The translations under genes and the position numbers were made by a program. Below are positions 1-12,928 of a stretch of DNA of 64,000 nucleotides, piece by piece; the first letter of the stretch is position 1; each line of letters begins with the position of its first letter. This DNA comes from Epiperipatus broadwayi (Eukaryota > Onychophora > Udeonychophora > Euonychophora > Peripatidae). A model generated the notes under the pieces. It was not told the DNA's origin. It saw only the letters and a list, made by a program, of their open reading frames with translations, and did not search any database. The stretch is from the NCBI GenBank assembly GCA_028023455.1, contig JAQFVV010006199.1:4662972-4726971 (forward strand), written 5' to 3'.

Positions 1-19
1 TTTTGGAGAGTTTTGCTCT

Positions 20-627
20 GTTTATTAAGATTTAATCAAATGTAAAAGATAATAAATAAAAAAAATCTTTTTAAAGAATTTGAATGTTGGATTAATTACA
101 TGACATTAATTAAAAGAATTACTTTTAATTTCTTTGAAAGTTAAGAATGTTTTACTTTGATTGATTACCCTTTGCAGTTCAATTGCTTTTTAATTAATCA
201 TCTTGTTTATCTGCAAAATTCCTTCGTTAATTAACCTTCCTATCTAAAAAGGATTTGTTTACATGTTGTTTTAAAAAATAACACAGCTATTAAAGTATAA
301 TATTATTTTAAACACGTATATATATAACTTACGTATTTATATGCGAAAAATTATACACATACATACGTTTAAATATTAAATTCCTATTTACAACATTTAC
401 TATTATTATTTTATGTGTATGTATATGTGTATTTTAATTATTATAAAACAATCAAAGCATATACTTTTATATTTTAAATTCTTAAGTTGTAGACAATTTA
501 AATTCTTAACTTTCAAAGAAATTAAAAGTAATTCTTTTAATTAATGTCGTGTAATTAATCCAACATTCAAATTCTTTAAAAAGGTTTTTTTTATTTATTA
601 TCTTTTACATTTGATTAAATTTTAATT
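20..627. repeat. Inverted repeat with ~125 bp arms, foldback or MITE-like
   Basis: The left arm (about 20-150) and right arm (about 502-627) are reverse complements over roughly 125 bp with few mismatches. Both contain the segment AATGTTGGATTAATTACA or its near-exact complement. The ~350 bp spacer is AT-rich and has no coding potential that I can see. The arrangement fits a non-autonomous DNA element or foldback transposon. No terminal target duplication could be fixed because the element lies at the window edge. Confidence 0.6.
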
Positions 628-773
628 TATTTGTAATATAATAGCATACATGTAAAATTCTCAAGCAATTTAGTTTAAATTTTAAACAATAGAGGGCAAA
701 CATACATAGACTGTTATAGTAAACCTTTACCTAAAATTTTAGCTGTAGACTATTTGGTGAAATTTCTATAGAA

Positions 774-845
774 AATCAAGGGTTTGTAAAAGCACTGGAA
801 TTGTTCGAAGATCAAGGGTTTGTAAAAGCATTGGAATTGTTCGAA
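774..845. repeat. Tandem duplication, 36 bp x 2
   Basis: Copies 774-809 and 810-845 differ at only two or three positions (for example GCACTGG against GCATTGG). It is a simple local duplication with no coding context. Confidence 0.85.
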
Positions 846-2580
846 GCATAATCGCGTGTATGTGAGGTGCGTGAACTGAATGCAAGCAATAATTGTAAAA
901 ATAACTACTAATTGTTACTGGGCATGTATGGTATTGTCGGAAAGCTTATTGATAGAGCAATTATTTTATCTTAATATCATGTTCTTAGCAGCCAATTCTC
1001 ATTCAAATTCAGTCTGCTATGTATTTTTTTTATTAAATTTTTTTTTTCATATTGCTCTTTCAAGCAGTTTCTATGAGAAGTGGGAAAAGATCCAACAGAA
1101 ACTACGTGATTTCTGTCCAAAAGTGAATAATTAAGTTGAAAACAATATTAAATAGCCAATTAAAATTAGGGTATATGGTTTATTTGACAGAAGGTGTCAT
1201 TTAGAGATTGATTGGCAGCACATAACTATAAGAACTCAGCCGTTTTCTGGGAGGGTGCTTCTTTTCATTTTGTCTGGGGTATAATTTTGTTCGGGTTTGA
1301 AATCCTTAATTTAAACTAATATAGAGTAAATTTTATTGTCTGTCCTGGCACAATCACTGACTGAAAACCTAAATCAAAATTTGTATTATTGTGAAAATAT
1401 ATGTGCTTAAGTTTCCCACGTCAGGCATATATTAATTCTTCCTGAAATTAATCATCTTGATTCTGACCACAACTAATTGGAAAGTAATGCAACATTGGCC
1501 GAAGACAAAATTTTACTTGGAGAAAAGTACGGAAATCATAAGTTTAATGAATGTTTATTTTAATTATTCATTTCTACTGATGAATAAATTCGACTATTCG
1601 TGTTACAAAATAGTTAGAAAGAAAATAATCATCATAAAAGAAAAGTGTGGAACTGAACTACAGTACAAATGTATATGTTAAATTCCACCTAAAATGCTGC
1701 TTGGATGAAAATCAAATGGGTATCGTATGGCAGAAAGTTTTATATATTTAACAAACTGAGATATCAAAAAGCCATTGAGAATTTCAAGGAATATAGTGCT
1801 ATAATTACGGGGGGGGGGGGAAATACTTCAAGTTATCTGACTTCGCCAGCATAAGCAATAGTGAATGAAAGATTCATTCGTCACATGGGCAAATTACGAT
1901 AAAGTTTTAAATTATATTATAATGGTAAATGAAATCCTATTCAAAGAAACATAAACTCCCTGAAAGGAATTAAATCAATGTTTAGAAAATTATCGCCTCA
2001 TCTAACTGAACGTTATACTATAATTGGATAATGTAAATCTTAAAAACAAAACTCTCTGGATTATTTACTGCATGTCTGAAAAGTATGTTATATTTGTAAT
2101 ACAAGTCCTAATAAGGAAAAGGAAAGTGTGCTTCACTCCTGAATATTTAAACCTTACGGATTTCTTAATGAAATGATTCTTTTAAATTTCCATGAATTAC
2201 TTGTTTAGATAATGTGTGCACACAGAACTATTAAGGGATAATTACCACTGCATGAATACGAAAGGAACTTGAGATGACTATACTGGAAAGAGACTATAAG
2301 TATTTTTTTATTGTTATTTATTTCTATAAGCCCTTTGTTTAATGCATTATAGTACCAAATTAATTTCCTTTAAAGTTAAGTTAGCATAGTAGTTTAAAAA
2401 TATGCCTTTTTTGGAATAATAAATATTGCTTTACTCTAATATGATACAAAAGAGAAATATGAATGATAAGATATTGTGTATAAGATGTTTATTAGAATCA
2501 TTTATTACTTTAAAATTTAATTATAATAAATTTGATAAGTTTTTAATCTTTGAATGCATGTTGTTAATAGAACGAGATAG
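846..2580. other. No gene recognised
   Basis: AT-rich sequence. The open frames here are short (under 85 codons), rich in Phe, Ile, Asn and Lys, and have no recognisable domain. A G10 homopolymer sits near 1810-1819. Nothing else is supported. Confidence 0.5.
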
Positions 2581-2735
2581 CCTTGTCTCAGTTGAGAAAA
2601 AATTATTAAATGTATGATGCGCATTTCTTATTTCTAGTTATTAAAGGTAAAAATTAAGCCTTGTCTCAGTTGAGAAAAAATTATTAAATGTATGATGCGC
2701 ATTTCTTATTTCTAGTTATTAAAGGTAAAAATTAA
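2581..2735. repeat. Exact tandem duplication, 78 bp unit
   Basis: The unit starting CCTTGTCTCAGTTGAG at 2581 is repeated from 2659. By eye the copies are identical until they diverge at about 2736, which implies a recent duplication. Confidence 0.9.
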
Positions 2736-5700
2736 TTTTATGTGTAAGTGTATTTAAGCTTAAAAAATTATTGGTTAATACATTGATGCAATATTTTATG
2801 TGTAGAAGTTAGATTTAAATTCTCATATATGTCTGTGGATTGGTGAGTGACCCTTTTATGCTTGGGGTTGGTTGAGTTATTACCTGGCCAGTTAAGCTGG
2901 AGCATAGCTTACTCATTAAGTAATGAGTAAAATTTGAAGTAGTTAGAAATGGTGGATGAATTTCCCATCCTATGTTCATGTTACCACCCCATAAGATGAT
3001 TTCTGTGTTAATGGCAATAATGTTTTGTGCAAGCCCGTCTATGTTTGAATGCCTAGCGACCGGTCCTAGCATGTCTCAGCCCTTATGAAAAGATGATTTC
3101 TTATTTATGGGTCATTGCTGACACTTATATTGATTCCGAATTCTTTTTCCTTACAGGTGTATATTTGTTTGAAAAATATTAGGAGTAAATATTGTTAATA
3201 ATGCTGGTAGGGTAATAGAATCAGTTCGTTGTTTCTTTATGGCATGTAAGAGTTAAAGTACAATATATTGTAGTGATGTATCACACCTGGCTTAGCTTTA
3301 CATAGCTGGTTAAGAGCCAATAAAAATTATAGAATTTAATTTCAAATTTGTAAAATATATATATGTTATGATAAAGAGTGTGCATCAAATTTCCAGATTA
3401 CCGCCAGAGCAGATTTTCACTGGACTGGTAAGCTAAATAAAAGTTACTCTTGTTGGGGACATGGAATATTATCTATGCGTGGATATGTGAAAATGTGACC
3501 CGTATGAGAGCTAATTCTTTAACGCTTGAACAGTTTACCTATAGATGCAAGGGTAAACAAATGCTTTATAATATTTAGAAATGTAAAATAGTCTAACAAG
3601 GCATATAAATTTGCTCAAACTGATACCTAATTTATAAGTTTATTTCATAGCATAAAGAGTTCTTTATGACCAGTGTTATTAACCATATCGTAAGGAAGGT
3701 AATATAGTTAAAATTCAGAAGTTATAGTTAAAAAGTAGATTATAAGTTAATAATTGTTTATCGTATTAAGTATGTTCTGTAGCTTACTAATGGTATAGTC
3801 ATCTGTTAGAAATGAAAGATAATTCCCTAGCAACTGTGAATCCCATCTTGTTAATAATACAATAATATTTTACATTTTGTTGCTATTTGAGAAATTTGTA
3901 AATAATGTAAATACGTTCAGGTTATTACTGTTAATAAAATTTTATAATTTTAAATAAAAGCCTTGTCTGCCTCAATGTTTTGTGGAATCTACAAATTCCA
4001 GAATTCCAATCATACATCATTACTCTAGTATTTGAATTTAATTATATTTTATTATATTCAAGATTCCTATAAAGCTTTCATTATAAAATTAAGAGAGAAA
4101 ATTATTCCAAACACTGCAAACTCAGATAATAAGTAAGTCGATCATAATCAAATAAATTTAGCAATGCTAAAATTAAAGTTATTATATGTTACAGTGTTGT
4201 CAGGTAATATTGAATGGTGTGGGTGGACATAAAACCCTTCTCCATTCACTGTATTCTAATACCTTCCCAGGTAAGTTTTAGTAATCAAAAATGTAAACAA
4301 CCGAAGTGTTCAAGGTATTTTACCAACAATTATTTATAGCAGAAATTCTGTTTATTTATTGTTTTGAAATAGGGAGAGTGGACATTGGCTTGGCTAAACT
4401 AAGCCAAGGTCATTTATAACTGTAATCACTGGGAGAGTATTCAGAAATCACAAATAATTTCTTATCCGTATTTAAGTTGTCACATATTGCTATTCTGAAG
4501 CCCTGTGGTGAGATCGTCATATAGTAGTGAAAAGTTGGCAAATGGGAATTAATCAGAAAATTAAAAAAGGTTTATAATTATTGGTTACTAATATTTGCAA
4601 AACTAAAGTGATCGATAGCATAGTAGAGAGATGGACTGTGATGATGATGATGGGCAAGGAAATAATTTAAATTTAGTGAAATTCAATTGTAACTTTGATG
4701 AGGGTTGGATGGGGAGAGTGCTGAGAAATTTAGTGTACAGTATGGAGTTGAGTTGAGACTCTCCTCCAATAGATTTAATAAGTTATTGAGTTATTATTAA
4801 TTAATATCGCTTTCGGTGTTGATTCATTAGTCATTTTATTTCTTTACCCCATTCATAAAGTATTAACGTAGATAATTAGGTCAATTATTAACTGATATTA
4901 AGAGTAGTATATAAAGTCTTCATTAGAGTTGCAATTTGGCACTTTGGCATTTCATAATGTGCTGTCCCATCACCATCGTATCCAAGGACATCCATTCTGC
5001 AGATTGGTGTGTGAGTGTAGAAACTGGGAAGTAATTGCAAGAAGGAAGGGAGACATTACAATATATATATATTGTAATAGTTAGTTTTCGCTGTGAAGTA
5101 AAAAAAAAAAGATATGATCTTTAAAAGACTATTTTTTTAATATTTTTATCATATATTGTTGTGGTCAAAATTATCATTTTATAAATAATTTGTTGTGTCT
5201 ATTTTTTTCACGTGTAAAGTTGTTTTCATTTTAATCTGTTTATTTTTGAAAGTTATTAAGATCGATATCTTTTATTTATATTTAAGTGAAAGGTTATTTT
5301 AATTTTTTTTTTAAAAAAAGGGATGATTGAAATAATATAAACAATTATTTTAGGTTTACTATTTGTCAAAGAATATATGTCTGCTGATAGTTATTTAAAA
5401 GAACAGGGGAGATATAAGATTTAAATTTAATAAAATTATATTTAAAAAATTATTTACATTATATTGTATTATTTTTTGTTTTAATATTACAGTTAATTTT
5501 AAAAATAGATGAACGCAAGGCATTCAAAAACAAATGTTCAAGGTGCGTGTGCAAGTATGCAAAATGGACAAAAGATTTTAGCATTCCATGGTTTCTAGGA
5601 TATAACCATAGTAATTTTGGATATCATTAATTGCCCTTAACAAAATTGAAAAAAAAATTAGGAACTTGATAAGAAACTTTTGATCCAACTAGATTGTCTT

Positions 5701-6284
5701 CTTTTAAAATAGTTTTAAAAAATGGAAATGTTCTTCAAGTTATTAACCATAGTAATTGGCTAGATAAAGATAATTCATGGTGCTTGTGAAGCTTCCATTC
5801 CAATTGCCTACATTACTGCAAGTTTCCGTGGCATAATGTTAAAATAAAACAAAAAATTAAATTAAATAAAAGCCTATTTAACAGAAAAGGAAATTATCTT
5901 TTCTAAATCTCAGCTTTGAAGAAGTTACATTTTGAGGACATTCAGAAGGAGAATGTTATTGCATGGACCAATTAATAAGTTTATCAACACTTCCAAGAAT
6001 TTTTAAATTTTTATTTCCATCTGAAGTTTCATTAACAATAGACTTTTTATCTAGAACTTTAAAAAAAGAAACTTAATCCAGATTAACTTTCTTTAGTAAT
6101 GTTCACTTCTTATTTTGTTAACAAGTATCATCCAGGTATAATAAATAGAGAAAGATAATATTTCTATTAATAATAATTTTATTATGAAGTGTTGCTATAT
6201 GTTTTTTTTTTATCTTACATCTCCCAAAGAAGTGTTCTTTTAAAATAGTAAATGTAATATTAAAAAAATAATAATTATTTTTTT
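2736..6284. other. No gene recognised
   Basis: AT-rich DNA with no convincing exon or domain. It contains the hairpin at 4389-4408 and a palindromic TTACA-(AT)n-TGTAA site at about 5058-5080, listed separately. The small minus-strand open frame at 2815-3072 resembles nothing I know. Confidence 0.5.
4389..4408. repeat. Short perfect hairpin
   Basis: CTTGGCT at 4389-4395 and AGCCAAG at 4402-4408 are perfect complements around a 6-base loop. No U-tract or other terminator context is evident in this eukaryotic sequence. Confidence 0.5.
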
Positions 6285-6690
6285 TTGCTTTATATGTAAA
6301 ACATGTTTGCAAATATCCCTGATAATATTTTTGTTGTGAATGATTATATTTATTAAGGGTTATGCAATGATTATGAAAATTTATTATCATTATAAATTTT
6401 TGAATCTTATAAATACATCATTCCAGGATACAAGGAATCGTGTTGATGTTTAGTGAGTCATTAAGGATACAAGTACTATTTTAATAGTGGCTATCATATA
6501 CTTGGCTTTGTCATGGTCAGTAATATATGTAATTTTTATTTATATAAAAGATAATGAATTTCCTCTTTTACAAACTTGTTTTTATCTGAGATATGCGAAT
6601 TCCTCTCATGGAGCTATTTCATTTTTTTATATATGAGATGATAAAACTCCTTTTATAACATGTTAAATGTGAATGTACATGAATACATCA
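6285..6690 (+). repeat. Left copy of a diverged ~430 bp direct repeat
   Basis: Matches 10343-10776 in the same orientation over its whole length, with substitutions and small gaps (shared blocks such as CTTTATATGTAA, ACATGTTTGCAAA and ATACTTGGC). The pair brackets the LINE-A fragment at 7085-10335. It could be an old LTR pair, a segmental duplication or an unclassified dispersed repeat. Confidence 0.65.
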
Positions 6691-7084
6691 TGCAGCAGTA
6701 TATTGTAATGTCTGGTTGTCACCAGAATTGGGGGGGGTGCATTTAACTAGGGTCAGGCTTAGGGTCTTTGGATAGGATGCTGTGAATAACATAACGAAGT
6801 AACTAATCAATGATCATATCCACCTCCAATGTGCTGGCTCGTTGTTTACTCAGTAAATCTAGATACAATTTAGGCTAGTTCATCCTTACCTCACCCCTCT
6901 TTCGGATCCCATTGCTCCTCAGTATTCAAACCCAGAGAGAATATTGCCTTTCGCTCTCTTCAGCGGTGAATTTACTTTATGTAATAACTAAGTTTGCATT
7001 TGACCAAAGGTACATCCAATCCTATTGCGGTGTTATATGTTGTAATAATCTTTATGTGTGTGCATATATTCTGCCCTCTCTACT
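6691..7084. other. Unassigned, less AT-rich spacer
   Basis: Lies between the left direct repeat and the LINE-A fragment. It is visibly richer in G and C than its surroundings and may be the remains of another repeat. No domain was recognised. Confidence 0.35.
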
Positions 7085-10000
7085 AAGTCTGGTTGGTTAT
7101 TTTTAGGGCTGGTTTTAATGTGGGTTGTTGATTATAGTTGATTATATTGTATGCTTCCCATAAGGTGATTTTTTTGTTAAGGTTAGAGGGCATTATTGGG
7201 TTATAAAGTTGTAAGTGGTCTATTAGGAGGCTATCCATGAACTGGCAGAGGGTTGAGGACGATCTGTCGGTGTAATTTTTTTAATAATGTTGGAGTATCC
7301 ACATGAGATGATCAGATTATGTAGAGTGTTGTTATGGGTTTTCTGTAAAATGATTGCTTGTATTGGAGTGGAATGACAGTCCATTGAACCTGCGTGGGTC
7401 GTTGGATGCCTCGCAAGCTTTAACAGCAACTGTCCTTCCTCTCCAGAGAAGTTTGGTACATAATCGGTTGATTTTATTTTGAAACTGTTTAGACATTCTT
7501 TACGAATGTGAAGATAATATGAGATTTTTTGGCATTATGATCATGTTGAGGAGGCCAACCTTTCCATATAATGAAAGGTATACTCTAGAGAGTGACGTGG
7601 TGATGGCTTCAGTTGAATGGAGGACTGCATCTTGAATCTCTCTTTGCCATTGCAGTTGGTGTTTTGAAGATTGGGAAACCCAGGCATCTTTGGGGTTTTT
7701 GCAGAAAAGGGAGAGTTAATTTGTTTACCAGACATGATCTTCCAGATGGAAGATTTGTTACAGTTTATTTTGTAGGGCCAAGTTTCGCTACGTATTTCTG
7801 TTTAAGATGTTCATGAGATGGGGAAGGTATTTAATGGTGGGAAGAACAACCATGATGTCATCTATATATGCAAATACATTGAAGTTTTTATTGAGAGAGG
7901 GAAGGAAAATTCCAGGAGGTTTTTTTCTATATCCATCAGAAGAGGGTTGATGTATGCTGTGAAGAAAAGGGCACTGAGTGGAGATCCTTGAGGGATCGAC
8001 TTGTATGGCTTGAAGCCTGGTGTAATCTTGCCATCAAGAGAGAGAAAAATCTCTCTGTTGTTGAGCAGATTGCTGATCATCTGAACAATCCCAGCTGGAA
8101 TGTCGCATTCCAACAGAATATCCAGGAGGATATTTATCTGGACTGAATCAAATGCTGCCGCAACATCCAGCTGGACAGCAATAGGTTTTGATTTACGATG
8201 TCCTCTGATATAATTGAACAGTGCAGTTACATTGGACATAGCATGCGAGGTTGACGATCCCTTTTCCCATTGGTATTGACTTGAGATATGGCTAAGGATT
8301 TGGAGTTTGGATTTGGATCCTGAATTGACTGACTCTATTATCTTGATAAGCAGTGGGGTCATGGAATCTTCGGTCGGATACTGTTAACGTCGTTTAGTGG
8401 TTTTGCTTTTTTAATAAAAAGGCACCGCGGTGTACACGGAGCAAAGATCTGCTATGTTTCTGTGGCCGGAGGCTAGGTGATCTACTCGCTTTTTTAATAA
8501 TCATGGTGCAGTGAATTGACTGAGGTGTGTTTTGAGAGGCCGAAATTTGGGACGCCGTGAAGGCCAGTGAATGAACGCCGTCCGGGAGTGATGTTATCTT
8601 CTTTTCGATCTGGATTTCTGCTGATGCCATACAAGTCTCGCTGGGGTCTCCAGCATCCAACCAGCTGTTTACTAGGAGGGCATCCATCTTCTTGCATTAA
8701 TTGGCAGAAATTGTTTGGCTGATGTGTGCTGCATCATTGGATAGCCAATGTAGATTGGTACTCATTAGTATTAATGGTTGTGGGAGTGATTTGGTTTTCA
8801 TTGTAACCTTCAGTGCCCATCTGGGGTAGTCTCTCGTCCAGCAGTGTTGTTGTGCTATAGAAGCATCTGGGCTCTTCTGATGGATATATATTCTGCAAGG
8901 GATCTTTTGCTTGATTTCGTAGCAGGTTTTTGAGGAAGATGATTTTTTTCTGTATTTGTGAAATTTTGCTGTAGTAATTGTCGAAGTTGTATATTAATGT
9001 CTGTTAGGTCATTTTAAGAAGGCCATTTGGTCCTTTGATTTTCCTGGCGTGGTGATTTAACTGGACGGATGGTAGTATCTCCGAGGAAGGAAAACCCAGC
9101 CCTCCTCGGCAGGGAGGGAAAGGATGTTTATTTTCTGCTGAAATGGATGCATGCCTCAGATACCACACGCTTCGGTCATGTTTGATTGGAGGTGATCATA
9201 AGCATGTGTCTTTACCAGGTCCATCTATAGGTGCAGGGATTGGAGATACGGGTGAAGTTGTAAGATCAGGAGCCAGCATGATCGGAGAAAGCAAACAGGG
9301 GCCAAGGCTGCAATCGAAGGTTGAAATGGAGGTCTGGGGTGTAGTGAAGCCAGATCAATCAGGGACTTTTTGGTTTTAGTATAGAAAAGAGTAGGCTTCG
9401 GGTGGGAAGAAGCCCTCTCCACACATTAATCTACGATTTATTAGATGCAAAAATCTCTTGTTGAAGTCATTGTAGGTGGTGTTAAAGTCTCCAGAGAAGA
9501 ATGTAGGGAGGCATCTGCTAGCGTTGATGGCATTTAGGATATGAACTATTTTTAGATATTGAGAGGTGTCTTTGGCTGTATAAATATAAGCTATGATGAT
9601 CGGATAATCCCAATAATCTATTTCTATAATAATAATATTGGCATCTAGGAATAGAATGTGCGAAACTGTTTGGTGGTGCTGATTTGCTGAGAAGAATACC
9701 GACTCCACCTGAAGCTGAATGGCCGACGGAAAATCTAGTAAATCCAGAGAGTTGAGAGAAGAGATAGTATTTTATGGTCCGGTCTTATGGTGATGTTTGG
9801 TTTCACCCATAAGAAGTATATGTGAGGGAGCAGAGCGAGAGCCAGTTTTTAATAGCTAGAACTCTATCGATTGAGTTGATGCTGCGAATGTTTAATGCCA
9901 GCAATATTTTGCAGAACATGATAGATTAATCCAAACCCGTCCTCAGCAAAGTGGTGCCAAGTGAATGTGGGACATCTCCATGTTAATGAGGTCTGATGTT

Positions 10001-10335
10001 GTTTGGCAGTCAGAGTCTTGTGATTGAATTTGTGGATGGCTTGGCTGTATAGTTGTTGGTTGGGATTCGCATCCATGAAGTCTTCGGTGTCTGATGGAGT
10101 AAGAGTAATCTGTCTGAGAATTCGTCGGAAGGATCAATGGTATCTAATGGTTGTAGGATCCATGGCTTTCCTCTTTTTTCTATGGATTTGCGCAGGCTTT
10201 GTGCTTGGATTTATCTGGAGATTTGTTTGTTAGAGGGTGGAGGTGAGTAATGTACCTGGTGGGAGCGTCATCATCAGAGCTTGATTTATCTGACAATTGA
10301 TTTTTCTTTAATTTTTTATTTGTATTTTGGGGTCA
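7085..10335 (-). pseudogene. LINE-A copy 1: doubly truncated non-LTR retrotransposon (end of ORF1, endonuclease, reverse transcriptase)
   Basis: Aligns collinearly with 23,310-26,510 of the full-length LINE-A and is truncated at both ends. On the minus strand it runs from the Ser/Asp-rich end of ORF1 (about 10,335-10,050), through an AP-type endonuclease with NIR, ETK, GDFN and a degraded SDH region (about 9,900-9,200), to reverse transcriptase. The best stretch is 7,862-8,362, with the catalytic block LDVAAAFDSV and the block IPQGSPLSALFF; the AYIDD catalytic block lies just downstream in a shifted frame near 7,850. Many 1-base indels and stops break the frame, so it cannot be functional. 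The motif-A aspartate lost in the full-length copy is still present here. Older than the 22.5-28.9 kb copy, judging by decay. Confidence 0.9.
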
Positions 10336-10342
10336 AAATATT

Positions 10343-10776
10343 TTTTACTTTATATGTAATACATGTTTGCAAACATCTCATACAATATTCTGGTGTGAAT
10401 GGTTATACTTATTATGGGTTATATAATGATTATTAAAACTTAGTATGGTTATAAATTTTTAAATCTTAAAAATATGTCCTTCCAAGGTAAAAATAAGTGT
10501 GTTGATATTTAATGATTATTAAGAATAGAAGTATTAGAAGTAAAGCATTGGTAAACTTAGTTTGTTGTGCAAATATTTTGAATAATGACATTGCTATACT
10601 TGGCATTGTCATATGCGATAATATATATAATTTTGATTTGTATAAGGGATGATGAATTAATCTTATTGCAAACTGGTTTTATCTGGGAAATGCAAATTTC
10701 TCTTATTGTGTAGCTTTTTATGTAAGAGATGATATAATTCCCATTATTATATGTTAAATGAGGATGTATTTAAATA
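10343..10776 (+). repeat. Right copy of a diverged ~430 bp direct repeat
   Basis: Partner of 6285-6690. It begins within about 10 bases of the end of the LINE-A fragment, so the fragment and the repeat share a boundary. Confidence 0.65.
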
Positions 10777-12685
10777 TATGTACTAATATTTATTTTACTT
10801 TTGCCACTTATTGAATAAACTATTACATGTGATCTTAAGTTAGTTTGTTTAGAAGTTTCCAATATTTTATTTTGTATCAGTAGATAAGATCGATATATTA
10901 TTAAAAAGTATTTTTAGCTGTGAAATATTTGTAGAAACTATATTCTAAATTAGTTATGTGTTTTATTAGAACATAATTATAATATTCTTTATATGACCTT
11001 GCTTAAGATATTTTTTAGCTTATAGAAAACCAAGATGAATATCACTTTGGATATTTAAAATTTTTTCTTTAATATTTTGAAAAGTTGTTCATAACTTCAT
11101 AAATATGTATTTGTTATTAATGGTAATATGAATTCATTAAATGTCAATAAAATGTATATAATGTTTATTAAATTTGATTTTTGTGTATTTTCTTTATAAG
11201 ATCAACACTTATCATTGAATTACGGTCTCATGTATTACATTCGCTGTGGTATTTTGATATTTATCCTGAGATATTAAATACACATCCATTAATATTTTCT
11301 ATTGTCTAGCTATATTAAATTACTATTAGATAATATAACATTGTAATATTAAAAAAAGGATGATGTATACATTAAAAAAAAACTTTAGGATTATTTGTTT
11401 ACTTATTCTAAATATATTTCGAGATCAATAAAATGCCCCTTTGAATTCGATGTATATTTCTTTGAAATATGCATATATGTAATACAAGATTCTTAGATAT
11501 AAATACATTTCATCTTTTATAAATTTAGCTACCCAGAAGTGAGACATTTATTATTATTGATACATTATTTATAGTTACAGTTTTGGCTTATTCAGTTTGT
11601 AGGAAATATTAAACAAAACAACACAACATCACTTCCCATTATCCTTATACGTTTGGTACAGTTTTGCTATCCAAACACATGGAACATTTGAAGAACCAGA
11701 TTCCAACATTAGTTACCATTACAATATATATATAATAAAATAAGCAATGTTCACACAAGTATGTAAATAATAATTACAGCAACAAAATTAAGTATAAATA
11801 CAATATTTATTAACTGCTAAGCCAGGCATTTGAAACGAAGTATCTTTGTCAAAGCATGACATATTGTCTAGGTATTATTTATTTTTTTATCCCTTTGTTT
11901 ACTACATAAAACTTAATGAAGTAATTGATAGATGTAATGCTTATTGATTGCTACTCAACTTGGTGAAAAATTCCATAAGCTGGCTAAAGCAAAGATTTTA
12001 TTTTTAATTTTATATAGGCATATAGATTTTTTTAGTATTTATTCTACAGTATTTTGATTGTTATATTTATTTTGTTAGATATTATACATATAAATTGTAC
12101 CTACTCAAATGTTTGTTGTATATTACAGTATATATATATATAATGGAATATATTGGTCTTATTTTTTTATTTGATGTGATTTATGGTGATTTATAGATAA
12201 TGGAGATGTTGAATTATAAAGATTAACTAAGTAACTATGGCAAGCATAAAATTAAAATAACATTCTTATTTATTATTAATATTATTATCAAATTATAAAT
12301 TGGCTGTAGTCAATTTTAAAAGAAAAATAAGGGAATCATAAAATGGATCATTTGTATAAAGTTATTATTACTACTACATTCACCCTAACAACTTACTTCT
12401 TACAAAATTAAATACTGTATTTCATATTTCATATATGTTTTTTTTATTTATTAGTTTAGTGGTACATACCAAAGTCATATGTTAAAAATATATATTTTAT
12501 TAGGATATACAGAAAATATCATGTGAATTCTTTGTTTTAGTTAAAATGAAAAATAATATTGAAATTGTAAAACCAAAAAAAAAAATTGTTTGCTGTATCA
12601 CATGTTTTCTAAAAGTCTTCATTTTTAATTGTTATAAAAAACAATTTTATGAAGTCAAAGAGTGGCCATTGAGTTCAATGGAAGG
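10777..12685. other. No gene recognised
   Basis: AT-rich. A CATTACA-(AT)n junction at about 11,713-11,730 resembles the 3' end of an LTR abutting an AT tract. No coding sequence was recognised. Confidence 0.45.
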
Positions 12686-12730
12686 GTTGTCTTAGTAACA
12701 TTGATGTTTGCAAGCAGAGGTTATAAATAG
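12686..12730 (+). promoter_or_regulatory. Candidate core promoter: X-box-like site plus TATA box
   Basis: GTTGTCTTAGTAAC (12686-12699) resembles the RFX X-box consensus, an imperfect palindrome of the form GTTGCC-NN-GGTAAC. TATAAATAG (12722-12730) is a consensus-type TATA box 22 bases further on. An ATG in a favourable context follows at 12901. AT-rich DNA throws up TATA matches by chance, so this stays speculative. Confidence 0.2.
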
Positions 12731-12900
12731 AACTGAACCACTTTAGCTTTTATTATTGAACAGATGCATTTAAATTCATCCTTAGAAATTGTTATTTTAT
12801 TTTAAAAGTTGAGTAATTGCTAAAAATAATGAAAGAATAAAAAACTTGAACAGTCTGCCCATTCAGTTGAGAGCAGTTTGTTGATAAAATCCCAAGAGAA

Positions 12901-12928
12901 ATGGCAGGATGTATTAAAAAAAAGAAAG
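12901..12928 (+). CDS. Candidate first coding exon (very short)
   Basis: The start context AGAAATGG is favourable. The frame gives MAGCIKKKK plus one base and then meets GTAAAA, a donor-like sequence, at 12929. It lies about 170 bases downstream of the candidate TATA box. The peptide would be a lysine-rich N terminus. No downstream exon could be linked, and without splicing the frame stops after about 30 codons. It could be a chance open frame. Confidence 0.12.
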
